Part shown: positions 4,193-6,540 of the stretch, one piece after another
Numbering within the stretch: the stretch's first letter is position 1
Layout: each line of letters opens with the position of its first letter
Assembly (NCBI GenBank): GCA_050701635.1
Contig: JBOGDF010000314.1
Coordinates: 1 to 6,540, forward strand
DNA: 6,540 bases
DNA from: WHSM01 sp050701635
GTDB lineage: Bacteria; Actinomycetota; Actinomycetes; Mycobacteriales; Micromonosporaceae
Reading direction: 5' to 3'
Position numbers and translations under genes: made by a program
Notes under the pieces: generated by a model
The model's database searches: none
What the model was told of the DNA's origin: nothing
The model's input: the letters and a program-made list of their open reading frames with translations, nothing else

Positions 4193-6540
4193 TCAGCCGG
4201 TGTTGCGCATCCCCGCCGCGATGCCGTTGACGGTGGTGAGCAGGGCGCGTTCCAGCTGCGGATCGCGGGCGCCGCGGCGGTACTGCGCCAGCAGCGAGAC
4301 CTGCAGGTGGTGCAGCGGCTCCAGGTAGCGGTCGCGGACGGCGAGCGTACGCGCCAGCACCGGTTGGCGTTCCAGCAGCCGGGAGTCGCCGGTCACCGCG
4401 AGCACCTCGGCGACGGTGCGCTCGTACTCACCGGCGATCTTGTCGAACAAGGGGTGCAACGAGGCCGGGACCAGCGCCTGGACATAGCGCCGCGCGATGT
4501 CGAGGTTGGTCTTGGTGAGCATCATCTCGACGTTGGAGATGAAGGTACGGAAGAACTCCCAGCGGGTGTGCATCTCGCCCAGCTGATCGGTCAGGCCGGC
4601 GGCGCGGGCGGCGGCCAGGCCGGCGCCGACGCCGTACCAGCCGGGGACGATCTGGCGGCTCTGGGTCCAGCCGAACACCCACGGGATCGCCCGCAGCCCC
4701 TCCAGTCCGGCGCCGGCGTCGGGGCGTTTCGCGGGCCGGGAGCCGATGTTCAGCGCGCCCAGCAGCTCGGTCGGGGTGGCGGCCCAGAAGTACGCCGGCA
4801 GGTCCGGATGCCCCACCAGCTCCCGGTACGCGCCCGCCGCCGCGTCGGACACCTGCGCCATCACGCCGTCCCAGTCGGCCAGATCGGACAGCGGCGAGCG
4901 CGGCTCGGTGTGCAGCAGCGTGGCCTGCAGCGTCGCCGCGACGGTGAGCTCGAGGTTCTCCCGGGCCAGCGCCGGCAGGGTGTACTTGTCGGAGATCACC
5001 TCGCCCTGCTCGGTCACCTTGATCGCGCCGTCCAGCGTCCCGTACGGCTGCGCCAGGATCGCCTCGTGCGTGGGCCCGCCGCCGCGCCCCACCGTGCCGC
5101 CCCGGCCGTGGAAGAGCCGCAGCCGTACGCCGTGCCGCGCCGCCACGTCCCGCAGCGCGCGCTGGGCGCGGTGGATCGCCCACTGGCTGGCGGTGATCCC
5201 GCCCTGCTTGTTGGAGTCGGAGTAGCCGAGCATGACCTCCTGCACGTCGCCCCTCGCCTTGACGACATTGCGGTACGCGGGCACCTGCAGCAGCCCGTCG
5301 ACCAGCGCGTCGGCGGCGTCCAGCTCCTCGACGGTCTCCAGCAGCGGCACGAACCCGATCCGGGCCTGCTCGCCGGTGGCGTCGACCAGCCCGGCCTCCC
5401 GGGCCAGCACCACCGCGGCGAGTACGTCGTCGACGCCCTGCGTCATCGACACGATGTAGCTCTCCACCGCCTCCGGCCCGAACCGGTCCTGCACCGCCCG
5501 GATCGTGGAGAACACCTCGAAGGTACGCCGCCCCCGGTCGTCCAGCACGATGTCCACACTGGACAGTGGGCGCCGGTTGGTCAGCTCGTGTCGTAGCAGC
5601 TCGGTGCGTTCCTTGCGGTCCAGGGCCTGGTAGCCGCCGGCGACCTCGCCGACCCGCTGGTACATCTGGGCCAGCACCGCGTGGTGCGCCGAGGCGTGTT
5701 CCCGTACGTCCAGCGTGGCCAGCCGCAGCCCGAACGCCGCCACGGTACGGATCGCGGTGGCGACCTGCCCGTCGGCGATCAGCCGCCCGCCGTGCGACAC
5801 CAGCGACGTACGCATCAGCTCCAGATCGGCGATCAGCTCGCCGGCGCCCAGGTAGTCGCGTCCCGGCTGGTGCGGCCGGCCCGACGCGAGCCGGGCCCGG
5901 GTGTTCGCCAGCTTCGCCCTGATGCACCGGGCCTTCAACCGGTACGGCTCCTCCGCGTTCACCCGGCGGAACCGCTCGGCCAGCTCCGGGAGGTTGTCCA
6001 GGTCCTGCCGTACGCTCGCCGCCAGCCCGATCGAGACCCGGCGGTGCTGCTGCGACACGGACAGGTCGTTGATCAGCGCGTCCACCGCGTTCTCGGTGGC
6101 CCGGATGCCGTGCTCGTGCTGGATCAGCAGCACGTCGGCGGTGACCTTCGGGGTGACGTACGGGTTGCCGTCCCGGTCGCCGCCGATCCAGGAGCCGAAC
6201 GACAGCGGCCGGGCCGCCGGCGGCAACACCACCCCGAACTCCGCGAACGTGGCCGCCAGGTCGGCGAGCACCTGCGGGGCGGCGCCGGCGTACAGCTCGG
6301 CGAGGTAGTAGACGGCGTTGCGGGCCTCGTCGGTGGGGTCGGGACGGGTCAGCCGCAGCTCGTCGGTCTGCCAGATCAGATCCACCAGCTCGGCCAACCT
6401 GCGGTCGGTGACCGCCGGATCGGTGGAGCCGACCAGCGCCAGCTCGGCCGCCTCGGCGTCGAGCAGGTCCGCGACACTGCGCAGCTTGGTCAGCAGCGAC
6501 CGGCGCGCCGCCTCGGTCGGGTGCGCGGTGAACACCGGCC
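4193..6540 (-). CDS. ppc: Phosphoenolpyruvate carboxylase, N-terminus missing at window edge
   Basis: The enzyme carboxylates phosphoenolpyruvate with bicarbonate to oxaloacetate and refills the TCA cycle in the cytoplasm. About 781 residues are visible. Counting from the Met/Val before FTAHPTEA, the fragment has the catalytic His motif (His at 5), IGGDRDGNP (117-125), GYSDSNKQGG (437-446), the mobile Gly/Arg loop HGRGGTVGRGGGP (476-488), IPWVFGWTQSR (617-627), LTKTNLDIARRY (673-684) and the terminal RNTG (777-780). The lysine near 675, the arginine in the Gly loop and the penultimate-region Asn match positions that bind the inhibitor aspartate in the E. coli enzyme, so allosteric control is likely kept. 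The GTG at 6533-6535 is not the start: an in-frame Pro codon precedes it, giving the usual PVFTAHPTEA. Compared with E. coli (883 residues, catalytic His near 138), roughly 130 residues lie beyond the window. No frameshift or missing motif was seen. Confidence 0.98.
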   Translation of the reverse strand, partial: PVFTAHPTEAARRSLLTKLRSVADLLDAEAAELALVGSTDPAVTDRRLAELVDLIWQTDELRLTRPDPTDEARNAVYYLAELYAGAAPQVLADLAATFAEFGVVLPPAARPLSFGSWIGGDRDGNPYVTPKVTADVLLIQHEHGIRATENAVDALINDLSVSQQHRRVSIGLAASVRQDLDNLPELAERFRRVNAEEPYRLKARCIRAKLANTRARLASGRPHQPGRDYLGAGELIADLELMRTSLVSHGGRLIADGQVATAIRTVAAFGLRLATLDVREHASAHHAVLAQMYQRVGEVAGGYQALDRKERTELLRHELTNRRPLSSVDIVLDDRGRRTFEVFSTIRAVQDRFGPEAVESYIVSMTQGVDDVLAAVVLAREAGLVDATGEQARIGFVPLLETVEELDAADALVDGLLQVPAYRNVVKARGDVQEVMLGYSDSNKQGGITASQWAIHRAQRALRDVAARHGVRLRLFHGRGGTVGRGGGPTHEAILAQPYGTLDGAIKVTEQGEVISDKYTLPALARENLELTVAATLQATLLHTEPRSPLSDLADWDGVMAQVSDAAAGAYRELVGHPDLPAYFWAATPTELLGALNIGSRPAKRPDAGAGLEGLRAIPWVFGWTQSRQIVPGWYGVGAGLAAARAAGLTDQLGEMHTRWEFFRTFISNVEMMLTKTNLDIARRYVQALVPASLHPLFDKIAGEYERTVAEVLAVTGDSRLLERQPVLARTLAVRDRYLEPLHHLQVSLLAQYRRGARDPQLERALLTTVNGIAAGMRNTG

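Noticed and set aside
1928..5596. Very long open frame on the plus strand across the cysC, DM13 and ppc region
   Set aside because: It is antisense to three confidently identified genes and is open only because high-GC codon bias removes stops from the complementary frame. Its translation is an Arg/Gly/His/Gln-rich shadow with no domain.
4428..5927. Minus-strand open frame inside ppc
   Set aside because: It lies in a different frame within the unambiguous ppc coding region and its translation is a low-complexity Arg/Gly/Ala string.
6533..6535. GTG as start codon of ppc
   Set aside because: It encodes the Val of PVFTAHPTEA, where the catalytic His motif is always preceded by a sizeable N-terminal region. 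The preceding codon is an in-frame Pro and the gene runs off the window.

Overview
The window is very GC-rich with strong G/C preference at third codon positions and frequent CGTACG-type words. This points to a high-GC actinomycete, most plausibly Micromonosporaceae (Micromonospora/Actinoplanes type). The family assignment is an inference from composition and gene content; no rRNA or other taxonomic marker is present.

Layout. Positions 1-140 hold two short, overlapping, coding-like fragments of unknown function at the window edge. Positions 153-316 are a palindromic element of about 164 bp with long imperfect terminal inverted repeats and a perfect 11-bp internal hairpin, probably a non-autonomous transposable element (MITE) or the ends of a decayed insertion sequence. 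A leader with a bulged C5/G5 hairpin (375-401) precedes a plus-strand gene for a secreted or membrane-anchored family GH26 glycoside hydrolase (439-1830) with a Pro/Ser-rich C-terminal tail. This gene converges on a minus-strand block, with GC-rich inverted repeats and a repeated 12-mer at the convergence point.

The minus-strand block, in transcription order, starts with ppc (phosphoenolpyruvate carboxylase), cut at the right window edge just before its catalytic-His motif. A GTACCCCC-stem hairpin follows, then a membrane-anchored DM13-domain protein. After a second hairpin comes an adenylylsulfate kinase fused to an N-terminal ATP-sulfurylase-like region whose catalytic motifs are visibly eroded.

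Function. ppc is core anaplerotic metabolism, the kinase fusion belongs to sulfate activation (PAPS synthesis), the DM13 protein is an extracytoplasmic protein of uncertain, possibly redox, role, and the GH26 enzyme acts on a beta-linked polysaccharide outside the cytoplasm. Terminator-like hairpins separate the minus-strand genes, so they look like separate or weakly coupled units rather than one pathway operon. No complete new multi-gene system is evident. The points most worth a second look are the apparently dead ATP-sulfurylase domain on a live APS kinase, the MITE-like palindrome, and the C-tract/G-tract leader of the GH26 gene.
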